64,000 nucleotides of DNA, from assembly GCF_003121295.1 (NCBI RefSeq), contig NZ_PHNC01000031.1:808439-872438 (forward strand), in the 5' to 3' direction. Shown here one piece after another: positions 40,520 to 49,213 of this stretch (within the stretch, counting starts at the first letter, position 1; each line of letters begins with the position of its first letter). Position numbers and translations under genes: made by a program. The notes beneath the pieces are model-generated. The model worked only from the letters and a program-made list of their open reading frames with translations. It made no database searches and was not told where the DNA came from. The DNA is from Streptomyces orinoci (GTDB lineage Bacteria > Actinomycetota > Actinomycetes > Streptomycetales > Streptomycetaceae).

Positions 40520-41644
40520 ATGACCGACGCTGCCTCTGCCGCCAGTGCTTCCGAGAACTACCCGGCCCGGATGGAACGGGCCGTGCGGTCCACCATCCAG
40601 GCCGGGATGACGGGTCTGATCGTGATGCCCGGCCCCACCCTGACCTGGCTGTGCGGCTACCGGCCGGTGGAAACCGAGCGGCTGACCGCGCTGTTGCTGG
40701 TGCCCGGCGGGAAACCCAGGCTGTTCGTACCGGAGTTGGAGCGCCCCGATGCCGAAAAGGCGCCGGGAGCCGCCCTCTTGGCCATCACCGGCTGGCGGGA
40801 CGGCGAGGATCCGTACGCGGCCATCGCCGGGCATCTGACGGCGCCCGGCCGCTATGGGGTCTCCGACAACACCTGGGCACTGCACCTGCTGGGGCTGCAA
40901 CGCGCCTGCCCCGGCGCCTCCTTCGCGGCGCTGGCCGAGGCGCTGCCGATGCTGCGCGCAGTCAAGGACGCCCATGAGGTGGCGCGGCTGGCGGCCGCGG
41001 GGGCGGCGGCGGACGCCACTTATGAGGAGATCGTCCAACTGCCCTTCGCGGGACGGCGGGAGAACGAGGTGGCCGCCGATCTGGCCCGGCTGCTGCGGCG
41101 GTTCGGCCACAGCCAGGTGGACTTCACCATCGTCGGTTCCGGCCCCAATGGCGCCAACCCGCACCATGAGGCGGGCGACCGGGTGATCGAGAACGGCGAC
41201 ATGGTGGTGCTGGACTTCGGCGGTCTGCTGGACGGCTATGGGTCCGACACCACACGTACGGTCCATGTCGGCGAGCCCACGGCCGAGGAACGCAAGGTGC
41301 ACCGGCTGGTGCGGGAGGCCCAGCAGGCCGCGTTCGAGGCGGTACGTCCCGGGGTGGCCTGCCAGGAGATCGACCGGGTGGCCCGCCAGGTGATCACCAG
41401 GGACGGCTATGGCGAGTACTTCGTACACCGCACCGGCCATGGCATCGGCGTCACCACCCATGAGCCGCCGTATCTGGTGGAGGGCGAACACCTGCCGCTG
41501 GTACCGGGGATGTGCTTCTCCATCGAGCCGGGCATCTATCTGCCGGGCAGGTTCGGGGTGCGCATCGAGGACATCGTGGTCTGCACGGAGAGCGGTGGGC
41601 GGCGGCTGAACAACACGGACCGGGACATGTGGATCGTCTCCTGA
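40520..41644 (+). CDS. M24-family aminopeptidase (Xaa-Pro type)
   Basis: A 374-residue protein with a creatinase N-terminal domain (about 1-140) and a pita-bread catalytic domain. Metal ligands can be read in DFGGLLDGYGSDTTRT (two Asp), HRTGHGIGVTTHE (His), SIEPGIYLPG (Glu) and RIEDIV (Glu). Cytosolic removal of an N-terminal residue before proline is expected. The ATG at 40520 has no Shine-Dalgarno, so the message may be leaderless. It is divergent from the MMPL gene. Confidence 0.9.
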   Translation: MTDAASAASASENYPARMERAVRSTIQAGMTGLIVMPGPTLTWLCGYRPVETERLTALLLVPGGKPRLFVPELERPDAEKAPGAALLAITGWRDGEDPYAAIAGHLTAPGRYGVSDNTWALHLLGLQRACPGASFAALAEALPMLRAVKDAHEVARLAAAGAAADATYEEIVQLPFAGRRENEVAADLARLLRRFGHSQVDFTIVGSGPNGANPHHEAGDRVIENGDMVVLDFGGLLDGYGSDTTRTVHVGEPTAEERKVHRLVREAQQAAFEAVRPGVACQEIDRVARQVITRDGYGEYFVHRTGHGIGVTTHEPPYLVEGEHLPLVPGMCFSIEPGIYLPGRFGVRIEDIVVCTESGGRRLNNTDRDMWIVS

Positions 41645-41698
41645 CGGTCCCCGGAAAATCGCTGGCGTTGCGCCAAGGGGTGTGCACAGTCTGACCCC

Positions 41699-42193
41699 AT
41701 GCACATCAGGGACGCGCAGGCCGGGGACTGGGCCGCCATCTGGCCGTTCTTCCGCCACATCACCGAGGCCGGGGAGACCTATGTCTATCCGCGGGACCTC
41801 TCTTTTGAGCAGGGCCGCGAGTGGTGGATGGAACGGCCGCCGGGGCGGACGGTGGTGGCCGTGGACGCGGACGGGACCGTGCTGGGCAGCGCCAAGATGG
41901 GGCCCAACCGGCCGGGTCCCGGCTCGCATGTGGCCACCGGCAGCTTTATGGTCGCCCCCGAGCAGGCGGGGCGGGGGGTCGGCCGGGCGCTGGGCGAGGA
42001 GCTGGTCTCCTGGGCCCGCTCGGCGGGGTACCGCGGGATTCAGTTCAACGCGGTGGTGCAGAGCAATGTCCGGGCGGTTGCCCTGTGGCGCTCCTTGGGC
42101 TTCACGGTGGTGGGCACCGTCCCAGAGGCGTTCCGCCTCCCGGACGGCTCCTACACGGGGCTGCACATCATGCATCTGCCGCTGCACCCGTAG
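41699..42193 (+). CDS. GNAT-family N-acetyltransferase
   Basis: A 164-residue single GNAT domain: IRDAQAGDWAAIWPFFRHI at the start, the acetyl-CoA loop VAPEQAGRGVGRALGEEL, the N-V-x-A-V-A-L-W-R helix and the closing LGFTVVGTVPEAFRLPDGSYTGLHIM. This resembles phosphinothricin/MSMEG-type acetyltransferases, but the acceptor is unknown. The ATG at 41699 again lacks a ribosome site. It is followed by the cluster of dispersed repeats. Confidence 0.88.
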   Translation: MHIRDAQAGDWAAIWPFFRHITEAGETYVYPRDLSFEQGREWWMERPPGRTVVAVDADGTVLGSAKMGPNRPGPGSHVATGSFMVAPEQAGRGVGRALGEELVSWARSAGYRGIQFNAVVQSNVRAVALWRSLGFTVVGTVPEAFRLPDGSYTGLHIMHLPLHP

Positions 42194-42200
42194 GGGCCCC

Positions 42201-42410
42201 GTTAGGGGCGCGGGGAACTGCGCGACCAGCCCAGGACGGGCCGCACGTGGAATGAGGCGTGTGCCACCCAGGGCGCTGTCTTCGGGTGCGGGTCGTGCGT
42301 GGCTGGTCGCGCAGTTCCCCGCGCCCCTGGAAGGGTGCGCCTTGCGCCCCGCTTTCAGGTGCGGGTCGTGCGTGGCTGGTCGCGTAGTTCCCCGCGCCCC
42401 TGAGGGGGCG
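42201..42410. repeat. Three dispersed repeat copies (3, 4, 5)
   Basis: Copy 3 (42201-42246) is inverted relative to copies 4 (42284-42335) and 5 (42357-42410). All contain the core GCGCGGGGAACTGCGCG or its complement. Copies 3 and 4 lie in the GNAT/MFS convergent gap; copy 5 is inside the MFS reading frame, where its complement encodes the last residues. Confidence 0.8.
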
Positions 42411-43923
42411 CCCCCCGATGCTTCGGCGCCGGTGCCGTGATCAGCGTCCAGCACGTCGCCGCGGCCAGCAGCATGATGCCGGATGCCCAGGCCAGGCCCA
42501 CATGAAAGCCGTGCACCACACCCTGTTTGACGATGGCGTCGTGCACGGCCGGGGTCACCCCGCCCGCCGCCCTGAGGTGGCCGCCGATATAGGCGGCCGC
42601 CGTGCTGGTGGCGATCGTGTTGAGCAGCGCGGTACCGATGGAACCCCCCACCTGCTGCGAGGTGTTGACCGTGGCCGAGGTGATGCCGGAGTCGGAGGGC
42701 GCCACGCCCCGGGTGGCGGTGTCCATCACCGCCACAAAGGTCAGGCTCATGCCGATGCCGAAGAGGATCATCGAGGGCAGCACATGGGCCGCGTAGGAGG
42801 CCCGTACCGGCAGGAAGGTGAGCAGGAACAGGCCGACGGCCGACAGCAGCGCGCCGGGCATGATCATCAGCCGGGGCGGCAGATGGTGCAGCAGCCGGGA
42901 CGAGAGCTGGGTCGAGGTCAGGACGATGGTGACGGACAGCGGCAGAAAGGCCAGCCCCGCGGTGACCGGCCGGTAGCCCAGCACCCCCTGGAAGTAGTAG
43001 GTCATATACAGGAACATCCCGAACATGGCGATCACCGACAGCGCCAGGGTGAGGAAGGCTCCGGCCCGGTTGCGGTCGCGGATGATGCGCGGAGGCAGCA
43101 GCGGGACGGCCGCTCTGGTCTGCCACCAGCCGAAGGCGGTGAGCAGGAGTACGCCGCCGCAGAGCACCCCCAGCACCACCGGGCTGTCCCAGCCGCGCGG
43201 CCCCGCCTCGCTGCACCCGTACACCACCGCGACCAGGCCGGAACAGGCCAGCAGTACCCCGGGCAGGTCCAGCCGGGTGCGCTGCTGGGGGCGGTGGTTG
43301 CGCAGGGACCAGGCGGCGCCCAGCGAGGCCGCCACCGCGATGGGCGCGTTGACATAGAGGCACCAGCGCCAGTTGAGGTACTCGGTGAGCAGCCCGCCGG
43401 CCAGCAGGCCGATGGCGGAGCCCGCGGCGGCGATGCCGCTGTAGACGCCGAAGGCCTTGCCGCGTTCCCGGGGGTCGGTGAAGGTGGTGGTCAGCAGGGA
43501 CAGCGCGGATGGGGCCAGGACGGCGGCGAAGACCCCTTGCAGGGCTCGTGCGCCGAACAGCTGCCAGTCGGTCCGGGCGGCGCCGCCCAGGGCCGAGGCC
43601 ACCGCGAACCCGGCCAGTCCGGCCAGAAAGGTGCGCCGGCGTCCCACCAGGTCGGCGATCCGGCCGCCGAGCAGCAGCAGGCCGCCGAAGGCCAGGGTGT
43701 AGGCGGTGATCACCCACTGCCGGTTGGCGTCGGACATATGCAGCTGGCGCTGGGCGGAGGGCAGGGCGATATTCACGATGGTGGCGTCCAGGACCACCAT
43801 CAGCTGCGCCAGAGCGATGAACACCAGTCCCCACCAGCGGCGGGGGTCGGCCTCGGAAGCGGATGCGGGGGAGGGGGCCGAAGGGGGTATGGGGGGTTCG
43901 CTGGATGCGCTGGTCGAGCCCAT
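42355..43923 (-). CDS. MFS drug exporter (DHA2, EmrB/QacA type, 14 helices)
   Basis: A 522-residue transporter with 14 hydrophobic segments. Motifs are LDATIVNIALPSAQRQLHMSDANRQWVITAYTLAFGGLLLLGGRIADLVGRRR (motifs D1 and A) and the antiporter motif C-like GLLAGGLLTEYLNWRWCLYVNAPI. A Pro/Ser-rich N-terminal tail precedes helix 1. The C-terminal tail after the last helix (QGRGELRDQPRTTRT) is translated from a dispersed repeat, so the original stop was probably lost. Substrate unknown. Confidence 0.9.
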   Translation of the reverse strand: MGSTSASSEPPIPPSAPSPASASEADPRRWWGLVFIALAQLMVVLDATIVNIALPSAQRQLHMSDANRQWVITAYTLAFGGLLLLGGRIADLVGRRRTFLAGLAGFAVASALGGAARTDWQLFGARALQGVFAAVLAPSALSLLTTTFTDPRERGKAFGVYSGIAAAGSAIGLLAGGLLTEYLNWRWCLYVNAPIAVAASLGAAWSLRNHRPQQRTRLDLPGVLLACSGLVAVVYGCSEAGPRGWDSPVVLGVLCGGVLLLTAFGWWQTRAAVPLLPPRIIRDRNRAGAFLTLALSVIAMFGMFLYMTYYFQGVLGYRPVTAGLAFLPLSVTIVLTSTQLSSRLLHHLPPRLMIMPGALLSAVGLFLLTFLPVRASYAAHVLPSMILFGIGMSLTFVAVMDTATRGVAPSDSGITSATVNTSQQVGGSIGTALLNTIATSTAAAYIGGHLRAAGGVTPAVHDAIVKQGVVHGFHVGLAWASGIMLLAAATCWTLITAPAPKHRGAPPQGRGELRDQPRTTRT

Positions 43924-43999
43924 GCACTCAGCGTAGGTGCGGCCATCGGGGGGCGCGCGCCGAGTTTGCCCGGACTTGAGCCCTCCGTGCCGCCGGCCG

Positions 44000-44497
44000 T
44001 CACACCCGGGGAAAGCGGGACTGAAGGTCCCAGATGATGGGGTTGTCGGCCAGGCCCTCGTGCATATCGGCCAGGTCGGCGATCAGGTCGTGCAGGAAGT
44101 CCCGGGCCTCCCGGCGCAGCTCCGCGTGGTTGAAGGTGAGCGGGGGCTCGTCGGCCGGCATCCAGTCGGCGCTGACCTCCACCCAGCCGAAGCGGCGCTC
44201 GAAGAGCATGCAGTCGGTGGACTCGGTGAAGTCCAGCTCGGCGAAGACCGGGGTGGCCGAGCGGCTGCCGCGCGGGTCCCGGTCCAGCCGTTCCACGATG
44301 TCGCACAGCGCCCAGGCGAAGTCCAGCACCGGCACCCATCCCCAGGCTGTGGACACTTCCCGGTCCGCCTCGGTGTCGGCGAGGTAGACATCGCCGCAGA
44401 ACAGGTCGTGCCGCAGGGCCCGGACATCGGCGGTGCGGTAGTCGGTCTGCGGGGGGTCGGGGAAGCGGCGGGAGAGCGAGTAGCCGAGGTCGATCAC
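44000..44497 (-). CDS. Hypothetical protein, 165 residues
   Basis: Soluble acidic alpha/beta protein with many Trp/Phe/Asp residues (TAWGWVPVLDFAWALCDIVERL, then ERRFGWVEVSADWMPADEPPLTF and a helical C-terminus RREARDFLHDLIADLADMHEGL). It looks like an immunity-protein or DUF7878-like single domain, but I cannot name it confidently. It lies between the MFS exporter and the M4 protease on the same strand; the protease stop is 48 bases before it. No ribosome site decides the start. Confidence 0.62.
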   Translation of the reverse strand: MIDLGYSLSRRFPDPPQTDYRTADVRALRHDLFCGDVYLADTEADREVSTAWGWVPVLDFAWALCDIVERLDRDPRGSRSATPVFAELDFTESTDCMLFERRFGWVEVSADWMPADEPPLTFNHAELRREARDFLHDLIADLADMHEGLADNPIIWDLQSRFPRV

Positions 44498-44545
44498 GCC
44501 CTCGATGGTGTCACGCTCCCGCCGGTGCCCCGTCCCAGCGAGCGG

Positions 44546-46165
44546 CTACTTGACGTTGATCGCGGTCCAGGTGGCCGCGACCGCCTTGTACTCCTTGCTG
44601 TTGTTGCCGTAGAGCGAGGCGGTGGCCTGGAGGGTGCCGGTGCGGGCCGCCCTGTAGTTGGTGGTGGAGGTGAAGTACGTGGTCAGCGCCTTGAACCAGA
44701 TGCGCTCGGCCTTGTCCCGCCCGATGCCGGCCAGCTTGGAGCCGTCGGCGGTGGGGCTGTCATAGCTGAAGCCATTGACGGTCTTCTTCCCGCTGCCCTC
44801 GGACAGCAGATAGAAGAAGTGGTTGGCCGGGCCGGAGGAGTAGTGCACATCGATGCCGCCGATGCCGGAGGACCAGTAGTCCTTGGAACGGCCGTCCTTG
44901 CTCGGCTTGTCCATATAGCGCAGCGGCTTGCCGTTGCCGAAGATGTCGATCTGCTTCCCGACGAAGTAGTTGCCGGGCACCGCCGGGTTGTTGGCGTAGA
45001 ACTCCACGGCCTTGCCGAAGATGTCGCTGGTGGCCTCGTTGAGGCCGCCGGACTCCCCGCTGTAGACCAGCCGGGCGGTGGCCGCGGTGACACCATGGGT
45101 CATCTCATGGGCGGCCACATCGAGGGAGGTCAGCGGGTGGCTGTTGCCCTGGCCGTCGCCATAGGTCATGCAGAAGCAGCTGTCGTCCCAGAAGGCGTTG
45201 ACATAGCCGTTGCCGTAGTGGACGCGCGAGTAGGCGGCCTTGCCGTCGCCGCGGATGCCGCTGCGGCCGAAGACATTCTTGTAGAAGTCCCAGGTGACCG
45301 CGGCGCCGTAGTGGGCGTCCACCCCGGCGCTCTGCCGTCCGCCGCCCCAGGTGTCGGTGCTGTTGGTGAACAGCGAACCGGTGCCGGAGGAACCGCCGCC
45401 CAGGTCGTAGGTCTTGTGGCCGCCGCGCTTGCCGTCGTTGAGGGTGTACTTGCCACCGGCCTTGGTGGTGTCCAGCGGCACCTTGCCGCTGTAGGTGCTG
45501 GTGCCGGTGCCGGTCTCGATGGCCTCGTGGGAGAAGAGCTTCTTGCCGGTGGCCGCGTCGGTGACCACATGCAGTTCGCTGGGCGTGCCGTCCGGCTGGA
45601 CGCCGGTGACCACGGTCTCGTACGCCAGGACGGGCTTGCCCTGGGCGGCCCAGATCACCTTGCGCGGGGCCTGGCCGGTACGGGCCTGCGCGGTCTTCTC
45701 GGCGGTGGCCGCGCTCAGCGCGTTGTGCTGAGCGGTGGCGGGCGTCAGACGGGCGTCGGTGGAGGCGACGGATATCCGTTCCTCGGTCGCCTTGGTGACC
45801 GTGGTGGCCCCGCTCCTGGCCTGGTGGACCACCAAGTCGCCGCCCAGTACGGGCAGTCCGTCGTAGGTGCGCTCATAACGGGTGTGCACCGTGCCGTCCG
45901 CGTCCTTGATCACATCGCGGGCGATCAGCTTCTCCTTGCCGCCCAGGCCGATCTTTGCGGCCGTGGCGGCGGCCTGGTGCTGGGCGCCGGCCAGGGCGTC
46001 CGACCGCTGGGCCGCGGTCAGTGCCAGCGGCGCCCCGCCCGCCTGATCAGCCGAGGCGGTGGCGGAGCCGGTCTGCACACCGACCGCGACCATCGCGGCG
46101 GAGGCGACCAGCGCGGCGGCGCGCAGGGCGTTCTTGCGGGGGCCGGCGATAAGGCTGCTTCTCAA
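44546..46165 (-). CDS. Secreted M4-family (thermolysin-like) neutral metalloprotease
   Basis: A 539-residue preproenzyme. The start is a TTG at 46165 because GAGGAG lies six bases upstream; the longer frame has none. A signal peptide (ALRAAALVASAAMVAVGVQTGSATASA) is followed by an FTP/PepSY propeptide (to about 215) and the mature enzyme with Zn site AAHEMTHGVT and the third ligand in GGLNEATSDIFG. The catalytic His is in GGIDVHYSSGPANHFFYLL. A CFC pair could form a small disulfide. Extracellular nutrition is the likely role. Confidence 0.93.
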   Translation of the reverse strand: MRSSLIAGPRKNALRAAALVASAAMVAVGVQTGSATASADQAGGAPLALTAAQRSDALAGAQHQAAATAAKIGLGGKEKLIARDVIKDADGTVHTRYERTYDGLPVLGGDLVVHQARSGATTVTKATEERISVASTDARLTPATAQHNALSAATAEKTAQARTGQAPRKVIWAAQGKPVLAYETVVTGVQPDGTPSELHVVTDAATGKKLFSHEAIETGTGTSTYSGKVPLDTTKAGGKYTLNDGKRGGHKTYDLGGGSSGTGSLFTNSTDTWGGGRQSAGVDAHYGAAVTWDFYKNVFGRSGIRGDGKAAYSRVHYGNGYVNAFWDDSCFCMTYGDGQGNSHPLTSLDVAAHEMTHGVTAATARLVYSGESGGLNEATSDIFGKAVEFYANNPAVPGNYFVGKQIDIFGNGKPLRYMDKPSKDGRSKDYWSSGIGGIDVHYSSGPANHFFYLLSEGSGKKTVNGFSYDSPTADGSKLAGIGRDKAERIWFKALTTYFTSTTNYRAARTGTLQATASLYGNNSKEYKAVAATWTAINVK

Positions 46166-46381
46166 CTCGGTCTCCTCTGAGGGGGGTTCGGACCGCCGGG
46201 GGGTGACGGCCCGCTGGTGCACCAGGTGCGGGAGCGAATTGAGGAGAGAGTGCCAGCCACAGCGCGCTTTTGACAGGGGCGCAACAAGGATGTGATCTAG
46301 CGTTATTCAAGGAACGCTCAATTCCGGTCGCGCTCGGGGAACTTGGTTTAGGAAGGCCGGAGCTGGGCCGCTCGCACGGGA

Positions 46382-46413
46382 AAGGCCCCGCCGGCAAAAG
46401 CCGGCGGGGCCTT
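46382..46413. terminator. Strong hairpin in the protease/GNAT divergent gap
   Basis: Perfect 14-bp arms AAGGCCCCGCCGGC / GCCGGCGGGGCCTT with an AAAA loop, 15 bases before the GNAT start and 217 bases upstream of the protease start. It has the form of a terminator but no upstream gene on either strand to terminate. Confidence 0.7.
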
Positions 46414-46427
46414 GGAAAGAAGGGGAG

Positions 46428-46988
46428 TTGACGCAGGTCAGAGTATGGGCGGCGGCAGATGTGCCGGAGCGGTGGGGAGTTCAGGAGCGAACGCTGCGTG
46501 AGCAGGCGTGGCCGGGCGGTGGCGGGCACGATCCGGCGCTGGAGCCGGTGACCATGCTGCTGCTGTCAGAGCGCGGAGAGGTGGTTTCCGCACTTGATGT
46601 GCTGTCCAAGGAGATCGTCCACCGGGGCCGCCGCTACCGGGCCTCCGGGCTGAGCGCGGTGGTCACCGGCCGGGCGCACCGGGGTCATGGGTATGGGCGG
46701 CAACTGGTGGCGGCGGCCCGGGAGTTCATCGCCGACAGCGGCGCCGACCTGGGGCTGTTCACCTGCGACCGCCCGCTGCGCGGCTTCTATGAGAGCGCGG
46801 GCTGGGCGGTCCTCGACGGGGCCGTGCTGATCGGCGGAACGCCGCGGGAACCGTTCCCCTCCGACGCTCCCGGCTTCGACAAGCTGACCCTGGCCGGATT
46901 CTTCTCGCAACGGGCGCAGCGCGAGGCGGCGTCCTTCCGGAACGCCCGCATCGCGCTCCACCCGGGGATGATCGACAGGCTGTGGTGA
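46428..46988 (+). CDS. GNAT-family N-acetyltransferase
   Basis: A 186-residue protein with LSAVVTGRAHRGHGYGRQLVAAAREFI (acetyl-CoA loop) and LFTCDRPLRGFYESAGW. The only in-frame start near the N-terminus is a TTG at 46428, with AAGGGGAG immediately before it. The upstream hairpin ends 14 bases before the start and could mask or attenuate expression. Acceptor unknown. Convergent with the small antitoxin-like gene. Confidence 0.82.
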   Translation: MTQVRVWAAADVPERWGVQERTLREQAWPGGGGHDPALEPVTMLLLSERGEVVSALDVLSKEIVHRGRRYRASGLSAVVTGRAHRGHGYGRQLVAAAREFIADSGADLGLFTCDRPLRGFYESAGWAVLDGAVLIGGTPREPFPSDAPGFDKLTLAGFFSQRAQREAASFRNARIALHPGMIDRLW

Positions 46989-46993
46989 GGGGG

Positions 46994-47179
46994 TTACGGC
47001 TGGTCGTCGGTGGGCGGACGGTTGCCCAGCAGCTCGTCGAGCCTGCGCTGGGCGGCCTCGTCGGCCCGGCTCTCGCCTCCCGGGCCGGCTTCGAACGCGT
47101 CGCCGGCCGTGTCCACTCCCTGGCGGGCCTGGTCCTCGCGGCCCTGCAGCAGGCCCTTGAGCTTGTCGAGTACGGACAT
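46994..47179 (-). CDS. Rv0909-like antitoxin-type small protein
   Basis: A 61-residue hydrophilic helical protein: MSVLDKLKGLLQGREDQARQGVDTAGDAF ... QRRLDELLGN. This is the pattern of the streptomycete proteins annotated as antitoxins of the Rv0909 family. No toxin gene is next to it, so the antitoxin role is doubtful and a CsbD-like stress protein is an alternative. GGAGGACAT precedes the ATG. Confidence 0.72.
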   Translation of the reverse strand: MSVLDKLKGLLQGREDQARQGVDTAGDAFEAGPGGESRADEAAQRRLDELLGNRPPTDDQP

Positions 47180-47354
47180 GGATGTCCTCCTTGGAAAGGT
47201 CTGACTCAGTCAGGATCACGGCATTCCTCCCGTTGTGCATCCCGGTGGGGACCCGTAGGGGGCCCCTCCTCCGTTGGCATGATCACGAACTCCGCGCCGC
47301 GGCCTACGGTGATCGAGCATCAGCCGCTCAAGATCGAAAGGCCCCGGCGCCGCC

Positions 47355-48533
47355 ATGAAGCCGTCCCGTACGACCACCGCCGTCACCACTCTGCTCGCCG
47401 CCACCGTGCTGGCTGCCACGGCCGCGCCCGCCGTCGCGGCGCAGGCCCACCACCGGTCCGTAGACCGGACCGCGCTGCAGCGGGCACTGGACCGGCTGGC
47501 GGCCGACGGGGTGCCCGGGGCGGTGGCCGAGGTGCGGGACGAGCACGGGGTCTGGAGCGGCTCGGCGGGCCGGGAGGACCTGCGCAGCCGGCAACGTCCG
47601 TCCGCCGACGACCGGTTCCGGGCCGGCAGCGTCACCAAGAGCCTGGTGGCCACGGTCGTGCTGCAGCTGGTGGCGGAGAAGAAGATCGGTCTGGACGACC
47701 GCATCGACCGCTATCTCCCCGGGCTGATCCCGGCCGACCACTACGGCAGGCAGATCACGGTGCGCCAGCTGCTGCACCACACCAGCGGGCTGCCCGATTT
47801 CCTCGACGTCCTGCGGAACCGGCTGATGGGGGAGTGGCACGGCGACTTCACCAAGCTGCGAACCGAGCACTACACCCACCGTCAGCTGGTCTCGATGGCC
47901 CTGACCCTGCCCTCGGAGTTCAAGCCGGGCGAGAAGGGCAAGTGGGAGTACTCCAACACCAACTATGTTGTGCTGGGACTGCTGGTGGAGCGTGTCACCG
48001 GCCACTCCCTGGGCCAGCAGGTCGATCAGCGCGTCATCCGGCCGCTGCACCTGAAGAACACCTCCATGCCTGCCACGTCCCGGATCGACGGGCGTCATCT
48101 GCATGGCTACCAGCGGTTCCCCCGGCCCACCGACCCGTTCGCCGACATCACCGAGTATGACCCCAATGTCTTCTGGGGTCCCGGCAATGTGGTCTCCAAC
48201 GCCCATGACCTGAACACCTTCTACCGTGCCCTGATGGGCGGCAAGCTGCTGCCGGCCAAGCTCAACAAGGAGATGCGGAATGTGACCCCGGACGGCGCGG
48301 ACCGCCCGGGCCGCTATTACGGCCTGGGTCTGGAGGGCACCACCGAGTACACCCGTGCCAGGGCGTACGGTCACACCGGCAGCGTCCCCGGCTACCTCAC
48401 CTACAGCTTTGTCACCGGAGACGGAAAGCGGCAGGTGACCTTGGCCCTGGGCAGCAACCTGGACCTCAGCCCGAACCCGAAGGCGGCCGACGACGCCAGG
48501 GCCTTCCTCAAGACCGCGCTCAACGGCAAGTAG
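47355..48533 (+). CDS. Secreted serine hydrolase (beta-lactamase/DD-peptidase family)
   Basis: A 392-residue protein with a Sec signal peptide (about 1-30, ATVLAATAAPAVAAQA). Catalytic motifs of class C-like hydrolases are present: SVTKS (nucleophile Ser and Lys), YSNTNY (YxN) and GHTGSVPG (HxG). Typical of streptomycete D-alanyl-D-alanine carboxypeptidases or beta-lactamase-related esterases (family S12). ATG at 47355. It is convergent with the GNAT gene downstream and acts outside the cell. Confidence 0.9.
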   Translation: MKPSRTTTAVTTLLAATVLAATAAPAVAAQAHHRSVDRTALQRALDRLAADGVPGAVAEVRDEHGVWSGSAGREDLRSRQRPSADDRFRAGSVTKSLVATVVLQLVAEKKIGLDDRIDRYLPGLIPADHYGRQITVRQLLHHTSGLPDFLDVLRNRLMGEWHGDFTKLRTEHYTHRQLVSMALTLPSEFKPGEKGKWEYSNTNYVVLGLLVERVTGHSLGQQVDQRVIRPLHLKNTSMPATSRIDGRHLHGYQRFPRPTDPFADITEYDPNVFWGPGNVVSNAHDLNTFYRALMGGKLLPAKLNKEMRNVTPDGADRPGRYYGLGLEGTTEYTRARAYGHTGSVPGYLTYSFVTGDGKRQVTLALGSNLDLSPNPKAADDARAFLKTALNGK

Positions 48534-48550
48534 GGCCCGTTGAAAGGGGG

Positions 48551-49096
48551 TCAGGCCGCCGGGCGCAGGCGCCGGTGGACATGCCCCGGCTGGGAGTAGT
48601 GCGGCGGCCAGGGGTCCAGCATCCGGTCGAAGTGGTAACCGGCCTTCTCGGCCACCCGGCAGGAGCCCTGGTTGCCCATCTGGTGGCGCAACTCCAGCCG
48701 TTCAAGCCCCTCATCGGCGAAGGTCTCGAAGACCCAGTCGGTGAGGGCGGTCAGCGCGGCCGGGGCCACGCCCCGGCCGCGGGCGGGGGCCGCCGTCCAG
48801 TAGCCCACCGAGGCCCGACCGCGTTCCCCCTCCGCCCACTTGACCACCACATGGGCCGCCAGCGCCTCCTGTGCCAGCACCGCGAAGCTCAGCCGCCGCC
48901 CGCTCTCCCAGCCGGCCCGCTGGTTGCCCAGCCAGTGCGCCGCGCCCTCGGCGTCGTCCACCGCCAGCGAGGTCCAGCGGCGCAATTCCGCGTCCCCGGC
49001 GGCCTCGATCAGCGCCTCGGCGTCCCGCTCCGTCCAGGGACGCAGCAGCAGCGCGGGGGTGGTGCCGGCGGCCGGGGTGCGCAGGGTGACGGTCAT
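48551..49096 (-). CDS. GNAT-family acetyltransferase (RimJ/RimL type)
   Basis: A 181-residue protein: LLLRPWTERDAEALIEAAGD at the start, SVGYWTAAPARGRGVAPAALTALTDWVF with the acetyl-CoA loop, and LELRHQMGNQGSCRVAEKAGYHFD, the RimJ/L signature. The ATG at 49096 has GGAGG upstream, excluding the longer frame. It may acetylate an N-terminus or a small amine. TerD is upstream on the same strand but about 117 bases away. Confidence 0.88.
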   Translation of the reverse strand: MTVTLRTPAAGTTPALLLRPWTERDAEALIEAAGDAELRRWTSLAVDDAEGAAHWLGNQRAGWESGRRLSFAVLAQEALAAHVVVKWAEGERGRASVGYWTAAPARGRGVAPAALTALTDWVFETFADEGLERLELRHQMGNQGSCRVAEKAGYHFDRMLDPWPPHYSQPGHVHRRLRPAA

Positions 49097-49213
49097 CAAG
49101 GCCCTCCAGGGGACGTGCGGTTGAGCGCGGCCCCATTCGAGCACGGAATGATCGCTACCGGGATGAGTGCCGTGGGTCACTCCGCCCGGGGGCGACCCAC
49201 GGTGTCGCCGTCC

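Noticed and set aside
40157..43927. 1256-codon leftward frame covering the M24 peptidase, GNAT and MFS region
   Set aside because: A GC-driven frame antisense to or out of frame with three well-supported genes.
46994..47179. A complete toxin-antitoxin system
   Set aside because: Only the antitoxin-like half is present; the neighbours are a GNAT enzyme and a serine hydrolase with no toxin signature. The GNAT at 46428 could in principle be a toxin of the GNAT class, but it is convergent and of the wrong length and motif pattern.
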